Assembly: GCA_035578175.1 (NCBI GenBank)
Contig: JAQMRL010000003.1
Coordinates: 83,587,969 to 83,651,968 of the forward strand
Length of the DNA stretch: 64,000 bases
DNA from: Catonia carolina
Taxonomy: Eukaryota; Arthropoda; Insecta; Hemiptera; Achilidae
Reading direction: 5' to 3'
The position numbers and the translations under genes are program-made. Positions 62,917 through 64,000 of the stretch are shown here, one piece after another. Numbering within the stretch: the first letter of the stretch is position 1; each line of letters starts with the position of its first letter. The notes beneath the pieces are model-generated. The model did not search any database. It was not told the DNA's origin and saw only the letters and a list, made by a program, of their open reading frames with translations.

Positions 62917-63094
62917 ATTTTTTTTTTTTTTGGTTAAACGTCCGACTGTTCTGCAATTGCTGCTAATGCAGACGGTGAAGGATGAAATGATTTTTTGTAA
63001 CGTATGCAAATATGCCGTGCCTGATGGGATTCGAACCCAAGGCCGCATGATGAGAGGCGAGCACGTTACCAACTACGCCAATGCGGCCGGCGAT
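62917..63094 (-). repeat. tRNA-derived SINE, group ii, complete
   Basis: On the minus strand: GCCGGCCGCATTGGCGTAGT (A-box side), GGGTTCGAATCCCATCAGGC (B box), tail TGCATTAGCAGCAATTGCAG, AACAGTCGGACGTTTAACC, then an A run. The target duplication AACCGATA lies at 62909-62916 and 63095-63102. This is the reference group ii copy. Confidence 0.88.
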
Positions 63095-63157
63095 AACCGA
63101 TAGCAATTATATTTTTAATTATTTGCTGTTCGGCCTTACAATATAAATAAATATACT

Positions 63158-63220
63158 TATGTAATGGGGTCGCTAAAAACGTAGAATGTTGATGCGACCA
63201 TAATAAACCAATTATAAAAA
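63158..63220 (+). repeat. SINE group iii 3' tip
   Basis: GGGGTCGCTAAAAACGTAGA and ATGTTGATGCGACCATAATA, ending in A-rich sequence. The head is missing. Confidence 0.65.
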
Positions 63221-63559
63221 AAAAATTAATAAATATAGGCTACTGTTAAAAAGAGCACATTTCAGACAATCAAAATCGACAAACAAAACAGTTCTCAAAC
63301 AATATTTTTAAAAAATTTTCCATTCTGCATGTCTTCTGTGTTGATTTTTGCATCTTGAAGGTCATTCAATATAACTGTGAACCATTGCTTTGGTTTTGAG
63401 ATTCCTTATTTCATCGAAAATTTGTTTTGCCATTCTGCTATCGTTTAACTTTTTTTTAGGCCCTCATTGGAGCAAATCTAGTCAAGGATGGGAAGACTGT
63501 TTCTGAGAACTTTTCTTCTTTGCCCAATACTCTTTCATTCTTTTAGCTCTCTGGAATTT
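63221..63559. other. Spacer, nothing recognised
   Basis: No family or coding signal was seen. Confidence 0.4.
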
Positions 63560-64000
63560 CTGATCCTCTGTTATTATTGTACTTTCTTTGTGTAGGAGTT
63601 TTGACTTTTAATTTTGTTTTTCTTCCTTATTAAAAATCTGTTCCACCGTTATTTCTAGCTTTTCAAGGTCTTCCTGTATTTCCCGTAGCCAATTATTCTT
63701 ATCTTTATTTCTCTGTTGGTAAGTTAGTAGTTTCTTGGTCAGCCTTTCTTCAGGTAGTCTTACTAGATGACTATAAAGGCTAATATTGTTTTCCTCATAA
63801 TGTTTAGTAAGGGTTTGTTCTCCTATCATTTCATTAGGAAGAAGTCTGTGTTTTCCAGTCACTACGGTTTTTTGTTAATGATCGTTTTTAGAATTTTTCG
63901 TTTCACTCTCTGAAGTTCTTCTGTTCTGTTCTTGATTTTAAGGTTAAACAGTGTTTCACATGTATAAGTTATTTCTGGTCTCGTTACTGTATTATGTGTT
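63560..64000 (-). pseudogene. LINE ORF C-terminus, cut by window edge
   Basis: On the minus strand from the edge: NTVTRPEITYTCETLFNLKI and LQRVKRKILKTIINKK, then a stop or shift near 63870, then GKHRLLPNEMIGEQTLTKHY, LYSHLVRLPEERLTKKLL and WLREIQEDLEKLEI to a stop at 63608. The pattern (TVT.PE..Y.CET, then R.L..I, then H..RLPEER) is that of LINE C-termini after the RT. It may belong to the same family as the RT fragment at 11543-11776. It continues beyond the window. Confidence 0.7.

Overview
The window is eukaryotic, AT-rich, and made almost entirely of transposable elements. The catalogue (Jockey-type and RTE-type LINEs, several tRNA-derived SINEs, a Ty3/Gypsy LTR element, Helitron, Tc1/mariner and a TTAA-targeting element), together with a TATA box plus a TCAGT-type initiator at 858-890, fits an insect genome. 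Order or species cannot be fixed from the sequence; a hemipteran is only a guess. I recognise no host gene, true tRNA, rRNA or CRISPR array. Nearly all short open frames are chance frames or pieces of repeats.

Three long elements dominate. (1) 24046-27473 (+) is a full-length RTE-type LINE with an intact 987-residue endonuclease/reverse transcriptase frame, an AAG tail and a 9-bp target duplication. (2) 28194-32722 (-) is a full-length Jockey-type LINE with a three-knuckle ORF1, an ORF2 that starts inside the ORF1 stop (ATGA), a poly(A) end and a 17-bp target duplication; ORF2 carries one frameshift near its C-terminus. (3) 44018-50224 (-) is a complete Ty3/Gypsy element with 552-bp LTRs that look identical by eye, a 4-bp target duplication (ctgg), a tRNA-Gly-like primer site, a polypurine tract, gag, and pol joined to gag by a canonical -1 slippery heptamer A AAA AAC directly before the gag stop.

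Between them lie dense short repeats. Family A (about 394 bp, about 12 copies) is a retroposon with 10-11 bp target duplications, an AAC-rich 3' tail and a run of three small palindromes. Family B (about 970 bp, about 15 pieces) has inverted ACTTTCTCTTGCC boxes near its ends, a duplicated internal module and a private AC microsatellite. Three tRNA-headed SINE groups (i, ii, iii) share heads but differ in tails, and a fourth SINE (E) has a long palindrome between its A and B boxes. Truncated LINE ends share a 3' stem-loop followed by different trinucleotide tails.

DNA elements include a Helitron with a helicase remnant (10033-10813), a dead mariner (60015-60912), a foldback Tc1/mariner derivative (58898-59729), a TTAA element nested in SINE E (51552-52245), and a 1.7-kb element with about 36-bp inverted ends (17840-19534). 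A long inverted repeat at 22291-23130 could yield hairpin RNA. Nesting is frequent: SINE in family B, LINE in SINE E, TTAA element in SINE E. The region reads as an old heterochromatin-like repeat graveyard with a few young arrivals.

All identities, alignments and residue positions were read by eye; no search or alignment program was run.
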